A stretch of 64,000 bases of DNA, from contig NZ_CP116383.1 of the NCBI RefSeq assembly GCF_028201475.1, positions 1,736,001-1,800,000 of the forward strand, written 5' to 3'. Each line of letters starts with the position of its first letter. Position 1 is the stretch's first letter. Positions 26,784-35,871 of this stretch are shown piece after piece. This DNA comes from Vibrio sp. SCSIO 43137. GTDB taxonomy: Bacteria > Pseudomonadota > Gammaproteobacteria > Enterobacterales > Vibrionaceae. The translations under genes and the position numbers were made by a program. Below the pieces are notes generated by a model. It searched no databases, was not told the DNA's origin, and saw nothing but the letters and a program-made list of their open reading frames with translations.

Positions 26784-26792
26784 TTATCCACA
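26784..26792 (+). promoter_or_regulatory. DnaA box upstream of nrdA
   Basis: A perfect TTATCCACA, about 195 bp before the nrdA ATG. DnaA boxes in the nrdAB promoter region are established in E. coli, where they link ribonucleotide reductase to replication initiation. Confidence 0.6.
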
Positions 26793-26862
26793 GATCTTCA
26801 CACAAGGCAAATATTGAAAAACCGTAAAGATCCGTCTATCTTGTAAGTCGCTCAGATCGAAA

Positions 26863-26878
26863 CCCCTATATGTAGTGT
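26863..26878. promoter_or_regulatory. NrdR-like box upstream of nrdA
   Basis: CCCCTATATGTAGTGT fits the NrdR consensus ACACTATATATAGTGT well, especially CTATATNTAGTGT. A weaker match lies at 26831-26846, exactly 32 bp upstream, which is the usual three-turn spacing between paired NrdR boxes. It predicts ATP/dATP-sensing NrdR repression of nrdAB. Confidence 0.6.
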
Positions 26879-26986
26879 TTATTTCATTTTCACTCAGTAG
26901 GTAAAGATCACAAAAGTCAGGTTATGTTTTAACAAAGATTACAAAAAACCGGGCTTTAGTCAGTCTTATTAGGGATATTTACAATA

Positions 26987-29272
26987 ATGAACCAACAACT
27001 TACTGTTTCTAAGCGCAACGGGCGCAAAGAAAATATCGACCTTGACAAGATCCACAGGGTGATTACATGGGCCGCCGAAGGTCTGGAAAATGTGTCTGTT
27101 TCTCAGGTTGAAATCAAATCTCACATTCAGTTTTATGATGGCATCACAACGTCAGATATTCACGAAACCATCATCAAGTCGGCTGCCGACCTTATCTCTG
27201 AAGAGACTCCGGACTACCAATATCTGGCTGCCCGACTAGCAGTCTTTCATTTAAGGAAGAAAGCCTACGGTCAATACGAGCCACCTACACTTTATGACCA
27301 CGTTTCTAAGCTCGTTGAATCCGGAAAGTACGACAAACACCTGCTGGAAGATTACAGCTATGATGAGTTTGTTCAACTGGACAGCTTTATTGACCATAAG
27401 CGTGATCTTGATTTCTCTTACGCTGCTGTTAAACAGCTGGAAGGTAAGTACTTTGTGCAAAACAGGGTAACTAAAGAGATCTATGAGAGCGCTCAGTTCC
27501 TTTATATTCTGGTTGCTGCCTGTCTGTTTGCCCGCTATCCGAAAGAGACACGACTTGACTATATCAAGCGCTTTTACGATGCAGTATCTACCTTTAAGAT
27601 TTCACTGCCGACCCCGATTATGTCAGGTGTCCGCACGCCAACCCGTCAGTTCAGTTCGTGTGTACTGATCGAGTGCGATGACAGCCTTAACTCGATTAAC
27701 GCAACGGCAAGTTCAATTGTCCGTTACGTTTCTCAACGTGCCGGTATTGGTATCAACGCTGGCCGTATTCGTGCCCTTGGTTCTGAAATCCGCGGTGGTG
27801 AAGCCTTCCATACCGGTTGTATTCCGTTTTATAAGTACTTCCAGACAGCCGTTAAATGCTGTTCTCAGGGCGGCGTGCGCGGCGGTGCGGCAACGGTGTT
27901 CTACCCAATGTGGCACGGTGAAGTACAATCTTTGATGGTACTGAAAAACAACCGTGGTGTTGAAGAGAACCGTGTCCGTCATATGGACTACGGTGTACAG
28001 ATCAACAAGACCATGTACTCCCGCCTGATCAAGGGTGGTGATATCAGCCTGTTCTCTCCTTCTGATGTCCCGGGTCTTTACGACGCTTTCTTCCAGGATC
28101 AGGACGAATTCGAAAGGCTATATACTAAGTACGAAGCTGACAGCTCTATTAAACGCGAAACTGTTAAAGCAGTGGAGTTATTCTCGCTGTTAATGCAGGA
28201 ACGCGCATCCACAGGCCGTATCTATATTCAGAATGTCGATCACTGTAATACTCACAGCCCGTTTGACCCAAGTGTTGCCCCTATTCGTCAGTCCAACCTT
28301 TGTCTTGAAATTGCACTGCCGACTAAACCACTTGAAAATGTGGAAGACGATCAAGGTGAAATTGCCCTATGTACTCTGTCTGCATTTAACCTTGGCGCTA
28401 TTGACTCACTAGACGACTTTGAAGAGCTGTCTGAGCTGGTTGTCCGTGCACTGGATGCCCTGCTTGATTATCAGGACTATCCGTTACCGGCAGCCTATAA
28501 GTCAACAATGAACCGCCGTACTCTGGGTGTTGGTGTTATCAACTACGCTTACTATCTGGCAAAGAATGGTGTTAAGTACTCTGACGGCAGTGCCAACGGC
28601 CTGACTCATAAAACTTTTGAAGCCATTCAGTATTACCTGCTGAAAGCCTCGGTGGATCTGGCTAAAGAGCAAGGCGCATGCCCTTCTTTCAATGAGACCC
28701 GTTACGCTCAGGGCATTCTGCCAATCGACACTTATAAAAAAGATGTAGATTTGATTTGCGACGAGCCTCTGCATTATGACTGGGAAGCGTTAAGAGAAGA
28801 GATTAAAACTCACGGATTGAGAAACTCTACCCTGACTGCACTAATGCCTTCTGAGACTTCATCTCAGATCTCTAATGCAACTAACGGTATTGAGCCTCCA
28901 CGTGGATTCGTTTCAGTTAAAGCGTCAAAAGACGGCATTCTGAAGCAGGTTGTTCCTGATTATCTGGCTCTGAAAGATCAATATGAACTGTTGTGGGAAA
29001 TCCCTTCAAACGACGGTTATCTGCATCTGGTCGGTATTATGCAGAAGTTTGTTGATCAGGCGATTTCATCGAATACTAACTATGACCCGGCCGTATACGA
29101 AAGCGGCAAGGTACCAATGAAACAGTTGCTGAAAGATCTTCTTACTGCATATAAGTTCGGCGTGAAAACCCTTTACTATCACAACACCCGCGATGGTGCC
29201 AGTGACGAACAAAGCAATGGCGCAGCACAGGTACAGGAAGACGATTGTGCCGGTGGCGGTTGTAAGATTTAA
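26987..29272 (+). CDS. nrdA: Class Ia ribonucleotide reductase, alpha subunit
   Basis: A 761-residue R1 subunit, the same length as E. coli NrdA. Order: N-terminal ATP-cone (SKRNGRKENIDLDKIHRVI, about 7-95), then the catalytic barrel. Active-site residues are visible: QSNLCLEI (the Asn/Cys/Glu triad with the thiyl-radical cysteine), the redox pair cysteines in QFSSCVLIEC and IALCTLSAFN, and the radical-transfer tyrosines in KTLYYHNTRD. The C-terminal tail cysteines are in DDCAGGGCKI. It makes dNDPs from NDPs under oxic conditions. First gene of nrdA-nrdB-yfaE. Confidence 0.97.
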   Translation: MNQQLTVSKRNGRKENIDLDKIHRVITWAAEGLENVSVSQVEIKSHIQFYDGITTSDIHETIIKSAADLISEETPDYQYLAARLAVFHLRKKAYGQYEPPTLYDHVSKLVESGKYDKHLLEDYSYDEFVQLDSFIDHKRDLDFSYAAVKQLEGKYFVQNRVTKEIYESAQFLYILVAACLFARYPKETRLDYIKRFYDAVSTFKISLPTPIMSGVRTPTRQFSSCVLIECDDSLNSINATASSIVRYVSQRAGIGINAGRIRALGSEIRGGEAFHTGCIPFYKYFQTAVKCCSQGGVRGGAATVFYPMWHGEVQSLMVLKNNRGVEENRVRHMDYGVQINKTMYSRLIKGGDISLFSPSDVPGLYDAFFQDQDEFERLYTKYEADSSIKRETVKAVELFSLLMQERASTGRIYIQNVDHCNTHSPFDPSVAPIRQSNLCLEIALPTKPLENVEDDQGEIALCTLSAFNLGAIDSLDDFEELSELVVRALDALLDYQDYPLPAAYKSTMNRRTLGVGVINYAYYLAKNGVKYSDGSANGLTHKTFEAIQYYLLKASVDLAKEQGACPSFNETRYAQGILPIDTYKKDVDLICDEPLHYDWEALREEIKTHGLRNSTLTALMPSETSSQISNATNGIEPPRGFVSVKASKDGILKQVVPDYLALKDQYELLWEIPSNDGYLHLVGIMQKFVDQAISSNTNYDPAVYESGKVPMKQLLKDLLTAYKFGVKTLYYHNTRDGASDEQSNGAAQVQEDDCAGGGCKI

Positions 29273-29371
29273 CGCTTATAACCTAACAACCCGACAGCCG
29301 GAAATAACCGGCAAAGATAACAGTTTAATCTCCCCTGCTGAGGCGGGGGAAATGCAAGGAAACAGCATCCT

Positions 29372-30505
29372 ATGGCTTACAGTACATTTACCCAAAACAA
29401 AAACGACCAGCTTAAAGAGCCGATGTTTTTCGGCCAGCCGGTAAACGTTGCACGCTATGACCAACAGAAATTCGAGATCTTCGAAAAACTGATTGAGAAG
29501 CAGCTCTCTTTCTTCTGGCGTCCTGAAGAAGTGGACGTATCAAGTGACCGTATCGATTACAACAATCTGCCGGAGCATGAAAAGCATATCTTTATCAGTA
29601 ACCTGAAGTATCAAACGCTGCTTGATTCTATTCAGGGCAGAAGCCCGAACGTTGCTTTGTTGCCGCTGGTTTCTCTACCGGAAGTTGAGACCTGGATTGA
29701 AACATGGTCATTCTCTGAGACCATTCACTCTCGCTCTTATACTCATATCATTCGCAATATTGTTAATGATCCGGCAGTGGTGTTTGACGACATCGTAGAG
29801 AACGAACATATTCTTAAGCGCGCCAAAGATATCGCCCACTACTACGATGAGCTTATCGCACTAACTGCTGATTATCACAGATACGGTGAAGGCAAACACG
29901 AGGTAAACGGCGAAACCGTTACTGTCGATCTAAACGTGTTAAAGAAGAAGCTTTACCTCTGCCTGATGTCTGTTAACGCGCTGGAAGCGATCCGTTTTTA
30001 CGTCAGCTTTGCCTGTTCATTTGCCTTTGCAGAACGGGAGCTAATGGAAGGTAACGCAAAAATCATTAAACTGATTGCCCGCGATGAAGCACTTCACCTG
30101 ACAGGCACCCAGTATATGCTTAACCTGTTACGTAACGGGCAGGACGACTTTAGCTTCCTGCAAATTGCCGAAGAGTGCAAGCAGGAGTGTTTTGACCTGT
30201 TCAAAGATGCCGCCGAACAGGAAAAAGAGTGGGCAGAGTATCTGTTTAAAGATGGCTCTATGATAGGCCTGAACAAAGATATCCTCTCTCAGTACGTTGA
30301 ATATATTACTAATATTCGCATGCAGGCCGTTGGTCTTGATATTGCCTACCCTGAGGCGACTTCAAACCCGATCCCATGGATTAACGCATGGTTGTCATCG
30401 GATAACGTACAGGTTGCACCACAAGAAGCGGAAATCAGTTCTTATCTGGTCGGACAGATCGATAACGAAGTAACCGCAGACGATTTTGAGGATTTCGAAC
30501 TTTAA
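29372..30505 (+). CDS. nrdB: Class Ia ribonucleotide reductase, beta subunit
   Basis: A 377-residue R2 subunit (E. coli 376) carrying the diiron-tyrosyl radical cofactor. Iron ligands and the radical tyrosine lie in [17 protein letters not shown]; further ligands are in VENEH and [11 protein letters not shown]. The C-terminal tail (DDFEDFEL) is the peptide that docks to NrdA. 99 bp after nrdA. The gap holds two small GC-rich inverted repeats (GCCGG...CCGGC and CCCC...GGGG), which may set the nrdA:nrdB ratio. Confidence 0.97.
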   Translation: MAYSTFTQNKNDQLKEPMFFGQPVNVARYDQQKFEIFEKLIEKQLSFFWRPEEVDVSSDRIDYNNLPEHEKHIFISNLKYQTLLDSIQGRSPNVALLPLVSLPEVETWIETWSFSETIHSRSYTHIIRNIVNDPAVVFDDIVENEHILKRAKDIAHYYDELIALTADYHRYGEGKHEVNGETVTVDLNVLKKKLYLCLMSVNALEAIRFYVSFACSFAFAERELMEGNAKIIKLIARDEALHLTGTQYMLNLLRNGQDDFSFLQIAEECKQECFDLFKDAAEQEKEWAEYLFKDGSMIGLNKDILSQYVEYITNIRMQAVGLDIAYPEATSNPIPWINAWLSSDNVQVAPQEAEISSYLVGQIDNEVTADDFEDFEL

Positions 30506-30520
30506 TTAGTACATCATTAA

Positions 30521-30548
30521 AAGCAGCTTTCAGAAAAGAAAGCTGCTT
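30521..30548 (+). other. Intercistronic hairpin between nrdB and yfaE
   Basis: A perfect 11-bp stem AAGCAGCTTTC / GAAAGCTGCTT with a 6-nt loop, ending 14 nt before the yfaE ATG. No U-run follows. It could attenuate or protect the mRNA so that yfaE is made at lower level than nrdAB, and it lies very near the yfaE ribosome site. Confidence 0.6.
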
Positions 30549-30561
30549 GCTAGGTTCTAAC

Positions 30562-30840
30562 ATGCATAAAATTAAAATAAACGGCTTATCCCCTATCCTT
30601 GCTATTCCAGGACAAACGGTACTAGAGGCAATGGAACTGGCAGGTATCCAGCCAGAGTATCACTGCCGTGACGGACATTGTGGTGCCTGTCGCTGCAAAC
30701 TGGTGTCCGGTGACGTTGAGGAAACAGGTTTTAAAATGGCCTATACCGAACCGGGGGAAATACTGCCCTGTATCAGCAAGGCCAAAACGAGTTTAGTACT
30801 GGAAAAAGTGCGCTATCAGTTAAAAGCAAAAACGGCCTGA
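30562..30840 (+). CDS. yfaE: YfaE-type [2Fe-2S] ferredoxin for NrdB maintenance
   Basis: A 92-residue plant-type ferredoxin. Cluster ligands are CRDGHCGACRC and a distal LPCISK cysteine. In E. coli, YfaE supplies electrons for assembly and repair of the NrdB diferric-tyrosyl cofactor, and the gene follows nrdAB there too. The start is ATG 30562, preceded by AGG at 8-9 nt; the frame opens earlier at a TTG within the hairpin but family length favours the ATG. Confidence 0.92.
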   Translation: MHKIKINGLSPILAIPGQTVLEAMELAGIQPEYHCRDGHCGACRCKLVSGDVEETGFKMAYTEPGEILPCISKAKTSLVLEKVRYQLKAKTA

Positions 30841-30869
30841 TTGTTTGATGTTCTCACGCCAGAAATAAG

Positions 30870-30903
30870 CCCCAAGTCCGGGTTAACGGAACTTGGGGTT
30901 TAA
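30870..30903 (+). terminator. Terminator after yfaE, shared with the convergent chemoreceptor gene
   Basis: Stem CCCCAAGTCCG / CGGAACTTGGGG with one bulged A and a 6-nt loop, followed by TTTAACTT. It separates yfaE from the convergent methyl-accepting protein gene. Confidence 0.75.
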
Positions 30904-30938
30904 CTTAAACTCTTCCCTGACAGCAAACAATGTTCACA

Positions 30939-32987
30939 TCAGGCAATTTTAAACTTCATAATCTCTACATTTAATCTGTCTGCAAGTTTGGCCAGATCAT
31001 CCGTTGAGTCGGCAATTTTCTCCGCTCCGATACCTGTTTCAGCCGATTGCAATTTAATATCTTCGGCTCTGCGACTTATCTCTCCGGCGGTGGCACTCTG
31101 CTCTTCTGTTGCCGTGGCAATCTGAGTGGTCATATCGGTTACATTGTTCACCGATAACATAATGTCATTCAGCGCCTGTTTCATTTCATTGGTCTGATGA
31201 ACGATACTCTGAGCCTGACTCTGACCACTCTGCATGCTTTCCACTGAAGCTTTAGCCCCCTCTTGCACTTTACTAATCATCTCTTCAATTTCCAGCGTTG
31301 ATTCCTGAGTGTTCTGGGCGAGGTTTCGCACTTCATCTGCCACAACAGCGAAACCCCGTCCCTGTTCCCCTGCTCTGGCGGCTTCAATTGCTGCATTCAG
31401 TGCCAGCAGATTGGTTTGATCCGCCACCCCTTTTATTACATCCAGTATATTGGAGATATTGTCTGCACTGGCAGCCATGGTTTCGATAACATTGGCGGTA
31501 TTATCCAGATTATCCAGTAGTTGATTCATCTCATTAGTCGCCTGTTCAACCTTACGGTTACCTTGATCCACCAGATTTCTTGCCTGATTAGCTGATTCAG
31601 CAGCGCCGGTAGTATTGGTTGCTATCTCAACGGCGGTTGCCTGCATCTGGTTAATAGCCACAGCTACCTGCTCTGTAGATTCCTGCTGAACCTGAACATT
31701 GCGGTTGGTCTGCACCGCTACTGCCGCCAACTCCTGCGCAGCCCCATTCTGGGCACTTGCGGTATCTGTGATATTTTCCAGCAATTGCCTCAATCTGTCG
31801 GTCATATCCCGCATGGCAAGGTAGATACCCGTTTCTTTGCCTGTGTTATCAAGGTGAAGGGAGAGATCGCCATCAGCCACCTTGCGGGAAATTTCTGCCA
31901 ATTTAGCCGGCTCTCCCCCTACCTGAGAGCTGACCCCTCTGACTATGTAGAAGCTGACAATAACCACCAGAAGCGTACAGAAAGCCGCTCCGCTATAGGT
32001 AATAGTTTTCGTCAGGGCTGCAACACTATTAGCCTCATTACTTCTCTCAGCGATTAATATCTGTTCTTCAGCAATAAAATCACCAATGACTGCCCTGAGC
32101 TCATCCATATTGCTCTTACCGACACCTGAATCCATCACGGCAATAACATCATGCATGGTTGCAGAGACCTGATTCATTGCCCGCCTCGCTTCAATTTCAG
32201 GCAGAGCGGCCTGCGTCCTCCAGTCATCAGCTAATGCCAGAGCTTGTTGCAGATGGCTAATCATCTCGCTGGACTGTCCATAATTGAAAATAAGATGCTG
32301 CCTCAGGCCATCTACATGCTCAACCAAATCCTTTTGTCCCTGAATAAAAGGCTCCAGCGATGCTTCTACTCCGCTTAACAAAAAGCCTCTTTGCCCGGTT
32401 TCCTGATTAATCATATCCAGCAAGATAGATTTCAGAAGATAGCGTCCCTGAAGATCACTGTTGCTGATAAGTTCTTGCTCAATAATGGCCACTTCTTTTC
32501 TGAAAGCGTCAAACTTCTCTTTGCCTACAATTCTTGCAGAAATTTCTTCGAAGTGTCGCGCAGCCTGCTCGCCTTTTAGCACTTCTCTGCGGATATCTAT
32601 CTGGGGCTCTGCAGCCACCTTAAGCCAGCTGTTTTTTTTCTGCTCAATAAAATTCAGCCTTTCTACTTGTTTCGGGTTATCGCTGACGGTTTGCTTTAGA
32701 TCCTGAATAGTGCCCATAAAGGTCTCTTTGCCCTGACTGTATGGCTGCAGAAACTCATCTTCGCCGGTTACAAGGTAGCCCCTCATCCCCGTCTCCATAT
32801 TGACCATATTAAAAAGTACTTTATTACCCTCAGCCATCACCTTATGGGTATGATCTACCCAGCCGTTTGCCTTTAACAGCGAGTTAATACTGTTATCTAT
32901 CACTAACGTCAGAGAAAGTATGGTTATTACAGGTATAGAGAAGCCTGCAATCAGTTTTGCCTTTAGTGAAATCCCTTTGCCAACCAT
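30939..32987 (-). CDS. Methyl-accepting chemotaxis protein with tandem CHASE3-like domains
   Basis: A 682-residue chemoreceptor. It has a transmembrane helix (about 10-30), a long periplasmic region with two CHASE3-like repeats ([20 protein letters not shown] and [20 protein letters not shown]), a second transmembrane helix (about 325-347), HAMP (about 348-400) and an MCP signalling domain whose hairpin tip reads [20 protein letters not shown]. The start is ATG 32987 with GGGG 6 nt upstream; an in-frame GTG lies four codons earlier. The ligand is unknown. It has no EWxxF-type C-terminal pentapeptide. Stand-alone gene. Confidence 0.88.
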   Translation of the reverse strand: MVGKGISLKAKLIAGFSIPVITILSLTLVIDNSINSLLKANGWVDHTHKVMAEGNKVLFNMVNMETGMRGYLVTGEDEFLQPYSQGKETFMGTIQDLKQTVSDNPKQVERLNFIEQKKNSWLKVAAEPQIDIRREVLKGEQAARHFEEISARIVGKEKFDAFRKEVAIIEQELISNSDLQGRYLLKSILLDMINQETGQRGFLLSGVEASLEPFIQGQKDLVEHVDGLRQHLIFNYGQSSEMISHLQQALALADDWRTQAALPEIEARRAMNQVSATMHDVIAVMDSGVGKSNMDELRAVIGDFIAEEQILIAERSNEANSVAALTKTITYSGAAFCTLLVVIVSFYIVRGVSSQVGGEPAKLAEISRKVADGDLSLHLDNTGKETGIYLAMRDMTDRLRQLLENITDTASAQNGAAQELAAVAVQTNRNVQVQQESTEQVAVAINQMQATAVEIATNTTGAAESANQARNLVDQGNRKVEQATNEMNQLLDNLDNTANVIETMAASADNISNILDVIKGVADQTNLLALNAAIEAARAGEQGRGFAVVADEVRNLAQNTQESTLEIEEMISKVQEGAKASVESMQSGQSQAQSIVHQTNEMKQALNDIMLSVNNVTDMTTQIATATEEQSATAGEISRRAEDIKLQSAETGIGAEKIADSTDDLAKLADRLNVEIMKFKIA

Positions 32988-33028
32988 TTTGTACCCCACA
33001 TATATTGATATGCTTGTCTTGTAAACAA

Positions 33029-33043
33029 TATATGCAACATATA
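33029..33043. promoter_or_regulatory. Palindrome close to the chemoreceptor start
   Basis: TATATG-CAA-CATATA, a perfect 6-bp inverted repeat centred about 49 bp upstream of the chemoreceptor ATG. It could be an operator in the promoter, but AT-rich palindromes arise easily. Confidence 0.3.
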
Positions 33044-33090
33044 CAGACTGTTATATTTATAATTCTATCTATATTGCATTTAGCCTTAAT

Positions 33091-33125
33091 TTATTCATGG
33101 TTAACAATATGTTAACCATGAATAA
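33091..33125. promoter_or_regulatory. Long perfect inverted repeat upstream of the chemoreceptor gene
   Basis: Two 16-bp arms (33091-33106 and 33110-33125; TTATTCATGGTTAACA and its exact complement) with a 3-nt centre. CCTTA/TAAGG extends the pairing after a 2-nt bulge. There is no U-run on either strand, so an operator or cruciform is as likely as a terminator. It lies between the chemoreceptor start and the 3' end of the SDR gene. Confidence 0.6.
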
Positions 33126-33230
33126 TAAGGATAGTTGCTGGTTAAAATACCACCAAGTTTTTACTTATGCTTCGCGGGAACGCAAATAGATTCAATATCG
33201 GGTTATGCCATAGAAGCCCCGGACAAGGGC

Positions 33231-34130
33231 TTAAATTAGGTAACGAACGCCTGTTTTCTTAACCGAATATGCCCATAGTGCATCGGCCATTTCATCATTG
33301 TATGAAGCACTGGTTATTTTCTGACAAACTGGCTTACCGCGAATACCAAACTTTGGCCCTATCAGTTCACCACCTGTCAGGACAGGATCGCAACATGACC
33401 GAAGCAGTGGCTGAACACCACAAGATAGTGGTGAGGCAAGTAATTTAGACAAAGGTCCACCAATACCTTCACTCTGCTGACGTTCACTGGCCGTGAGTCC
33501 GGGATGGGCACTCAGGGCGATTGCGTCGATTTTATGATGCAAAAATAGTTTGTTTAACGATCTACTGAATAAAAGGTTAGCCAGTTTGCTGTCACCATAG
33601 GATTTCACCCTGTGGTAAGGCCTTTTCGTCCAGTCGATATCATCAAAACGTATTTCACCAAACTTATAACCACCACTAGTTACCGTCACAACACGTGCTA
33701 AAGGCGTATTGGCGATAAGGTCAACTAGCTGCCCTGTTAACGAAAAATGGCCCAGATGGTTGGTAGCTAAGTGCATCTCATCACCAGTATCCGTATGGCG
33801 GAGTTCACTCAGATTGACCACACCAGCGTTGTTAAGCAATATATCCAGACGGCTGAATAGTTTGCGATACTGATCAGCAAATATGGCAATGGATTTCTGA
33901 CAAGTCAGATCTAACGGAAGACAACGGACATCTGCCCCTTCCACCTGCGCCTTAATTCTCTCAACCGAATGATTCCCTTTCTGCTCATCCCTGCACGCAA
34001 TAACGACACTACAACCTGCTTTAGCCAGTGCCAGTGCGCTCTCGTAACCAAGGCCTCTGTTTCCTCCGGTAACGATAGCGGCTCTGTTTTTCATTTCAGG
34101 CAAGTTACCTGTGGTCCAAATTCTGCTCAT
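33231..34130 (-). CDS. Short-chain dehydrogenase/reductase (module A)
   Basis: A 299-residue SDR, retinol-dehydrogenase-like. The start is ATG 34130 with AGGAG 6-7 nt upstream. The cofactor motif is TGGNRGLGYESA (about 20-30), with NNAGV, a TSGG strand and the catalytic YGDSK (Tyr/Lys). The substrate cannot be told from sequence. It is divergent from a MerR-family gene and its promoter has the overlong 20-bp spacer with a central palindrome typical of MerR-activated genes, so it is probably the target of that regulator. Confidence 0.82.
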   Translation of the reverse strand: MSRIWTTGNLPEMKNRAAIVTGGNRGLGYESALALAKAGCSVVIACRDEQKGNHSVERIKAQVEGADVRCLPLDLTCQKSIAIFADQYRKLFSRLDILLNNAGVVNLSELRHTDTGDEMHLATNHLGHFSLTGQLVDLIANTPLARVVTVTSGGYKFGEIRFDDIDWTKRPYHRVKSYGDSKLANLLFSRSLNKLFLHHKIDAIALSAHPGLTASERQQSEGIGGPLSKLLASPLSCGVQPLLRSCCDPVLTGGELIGPKFGIRGKPVCQKITSASYNDEMADALWAYSVKKTGVRYLI

Positions 34131-34165
34131 TTTATTTCTCCTGCAGATGATCAATTGTCAGCAGG

Positions 34166-34197
34166 AGTGTAAACTGTGTGGTATACCACACAGTCAA
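34166..34197 (-). promoter_or_regulatory. MerR-type promoter/operator for SDR A
   Basis: On the minus strand: -35 TTGACT (34192-34197), 20-bp spacer, -10 TACACT (34166-34171). A perfect 22-bp palindrome occupies 34173-34194 (ACTGTGTG...CACACAGT). An overlong spacer filled by a palindrome is the signature of promoters activated by DNA distortion by MerR proteins. Confidence 0.78.
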
Positions 34198-34209
34198 GAA
34201 GAAGATTTT

Positions 34210-34626
34210 ATGCTTATCGGCGAGGTCTGCAATAAAGCAGGCGTAACCAGAGAGCTCATACGCCACTATGAGCAGCTAGGATTAATCAGTTCAAATCCGC
34301 TACAGGCCGGCAGCCGCAGCTACCGTCATTTTGATCAGGATGTGCTATTTCGTTTATCTCTGATTCAGAAAGGCAAGTCGATAGGATTATCTCTGAAGCA
34401 GATTAAGCCTCTGCTGGACGCTTTTTTAAATCATCAGATGTCCGAAGACGATGCACAACAAGTGCTACACCAACAGCTTATTGAGATGGAGAGAGTTATC
34501 CGTCAGGCGGAAGAAGTAAAACAGCTAATTCAACAGCATATAGACAAGATCTCAGCGCCTTCCGAGCTTAGGTGTGACTCACTGAATCAACGACTTAGAA
34601 AGACTCCTTCAGATATCGCTATTTAG
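34210..34626 (+). CDS. MerR-family transcriptional regulator (module A)
   Basis: A 138-residue regulator starting at ATG 34210 (MLIGEVCNKAGVTRELIRHY). The N-terminal winged helix (1-70) ends in AGSRSYRHFDQDVLFRLSLI, then a dimerisation helix (about 80-115) and a short tail with one cysteine. No multi-cysteine metal-binding loop is seen, so an organic or redox inducer is more likely than a metal. It lies 12 bp outside the operator palindrome, allowing autoregulation. It converges on, and is similar to, the next MerR gene (about half the first 70 residues by eye). Confidence 0.85.
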   Translation: MLIGEVCNKAGVTRELIRHYEQLGLISSNPLQAGSRSYRHFDQDVLFRLSLIQKGKSIGLSLKQIKPLLDAFLNHQMSEDDAQQVLHQQLIEMERVIRQAEEVKQLIQQHIDKISAPSELRCDSLNQRLRKTPSDIAI

Positions 34627-34629
34627 CTT

Positions 34630-34968
34630 TCACTTCAGTTTAGCTTTTAGCGCAGAACGCATTTTTTGCAGAGATTCTATTTTCAAGTCTATCTCTTCAA
34701 TTTTTTGCTCGACCAATTGGCGATGCTGTTTCTCATCCATATCATCTGAAACAAACAGGTCCAGCCATGGCTGCATTTCCGAAAGCTTAAAACCCTGTGC
34801 CTTGCCTTGCTGTATCAGCTCGATCCGGTAAAGAGTATCCTTGCCATAATCACTATAGGTTCTGCTGCCGGCTGGTCTGTCTGTAGAATATATCAGCCCC
34901 AGCTCTTCATAATGCCTTACTGCGTCTTTTCCCAGACCTGTCTTTTTACAAATTTCGCCAATCAACAT
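34630..34968 (-). CDS. MerR-family transcriptional regulator (module B)
   Basis: A 112-residue regulator: winged-helix domain (MLIGEICKKTGLGKDAVRHY ... AGSRTYSDYGKDTLYRIELI) followed by a coiled-coil dimerisation helix (EQKIEEIDLKIESLQKMRSA). There is almost no effector domain. Its stop is 3 bp from that of the convergent module A regulator. It is divergent from SDR B, whose promoter carries the matching operator. Confidence 0.85.
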   Translation of the reverse strand: MLIGEICKKTGLGKDAVRHYEELGLIYSTDRPAGSRTYSDYGKDTLYRIELIQQGKAQGFKLSEMQPWLDLFVSDDMDEKQHRQLVEQKIEEIDLKIESLQKMRSALKAKLK

Positions 34969-34977
34969 AGAAACCTC

Positions 34978-35009
34978 TTGACTGTAGGGTTAAGGCTACA
35001 GTTTAGGAT
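34978..35009 (+). promoter_or_regulatory. MerR-type promoter/operator for SDR B
   Basis: -35 TTGACT (34978-34983), 20-bp spacer, -10 TAGGAT (35004-35009). A dyad at 34981-35002 has perfect outer arms ACTGTAG/CTACAGT. The layout is the same as at SDR A: same -35, same spacer length, same position of the dyad and the same ACTGT ends. Confidence 0.75.
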
Positions 35010-35049
35010 AGTCCTGAGTCCGCTTCAATATCACTATCAGAGGTAACAG

Positions 35050-35871
35050 ATGAAAAAAACTGTCTTAATCACCGGAGCATCATCGGGAATAGGTAAAGCC
35101 ACAGCCAAAACACTACACCAACAGGGTTATCAGGTTATAGCCGCAGCCAGACGAGTTGACCGGATAGAAGAGCTTAAACAATTGGGCATTGCTGTTCATC
35201 CTCTTGATGTCACGGATGAGCAATCTGTCAGCAGTTGTATTGATTGGATAGAGGATCAGTACAAAGGAGTTGATATATTGATAAATGCTGCAGGTTACGG
35301 TCATTTTGGAGCAGTAGAGGATACTCCTATTGAAACTGGCATCGCTCAGTATGAGGTGAATGTATTCGGCCTGATGCGCGTAACCAAAGCCGTAATACCT
35401 TCAATGAGAGACAAAGGCCACGGAAAGATCATCAATATCTCGTCTATTGGCGGAAAGATTACCTCTCCTTTCGGTGGGTGGTATCAGTCGACAAAATTTG
35501 CTGTTGAAGGAATGAGTGATGTACTGCGTATGGAGCTTAAGCCTTTTGGTATCGATGTGATCGTGGTTGAGCCGGGAGCAATACTGACAGAGTGGCAGGA
35601 TATCGCCAGCAATGCCCTATCTGACCTTTCCGGTTCCGGTCCCTATAAGGAGTATGTTCCATATGCCATTAAAGCGATGGAAAACAGCTATAAAACCGCC
35701 AGCCAGCCGGAAGAAATAGCAACGGGAATAGCAAAGGCTATACAAGCAGATAAACCCAAAACCCGCTACGCCATCGGCCATCGCGCCGGCACCTTCTTGT
35801 TTGCCCGCTGGCTACTGTCAGACAGAACCTTCGACAATATGGTAATGAAAGAGTTTATGGGTGTGCGTTAG
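35050..35871 (+). CDS. Short-chain dehydrogenase/reductase (module B)
   Basis: A 273-residue classical SDR: cofactor motif TGASSGIGKATA, NAAGYG, ISSIGGK and the catalytic YQSTK, with Arg residues AARRVDR after the second strand suggesting NADP(H). Family members include NADP-dependent oxidoreductases of uncharacterised substrate. GAGGTAACAG lies before the ATG. Its 3' end overlaps the convergent epimerase gene by 4 bp. Likely activated by the divergent MerR B. Confidence 0.85.
   Translation: MKKTVLITGASSGIGKATAKTLHQQGYQVIAAARRVDRIEELKQLGIAVHPLDVTDEQSVSSCIDWIEDQYKGVDILINAAGYGHFGAVEDTPIETGIAQYEVNVFGLMRVTKAVIPSMRDKGHGKIINISSIGGKITSPFGGWYQSTKFAVEGMSDVLRMELKPFGIDVIVVEPGAILTEWQDIASNALSDLSGSGPYKEYVPYAIKAMENSYKTASQPEEIATGIAKAIQADKPKTRYAIGHRAGTFLFARWLLSDRTFDNMVMKEFMGVR

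Noticed and set aside
34111..34209. Upstream extension of the MerR A frame
   Set aside because: It would overlap the SDR A start and run through the operator palindrome; MLIGEVC at 34210 is the family-typical N-terminus.
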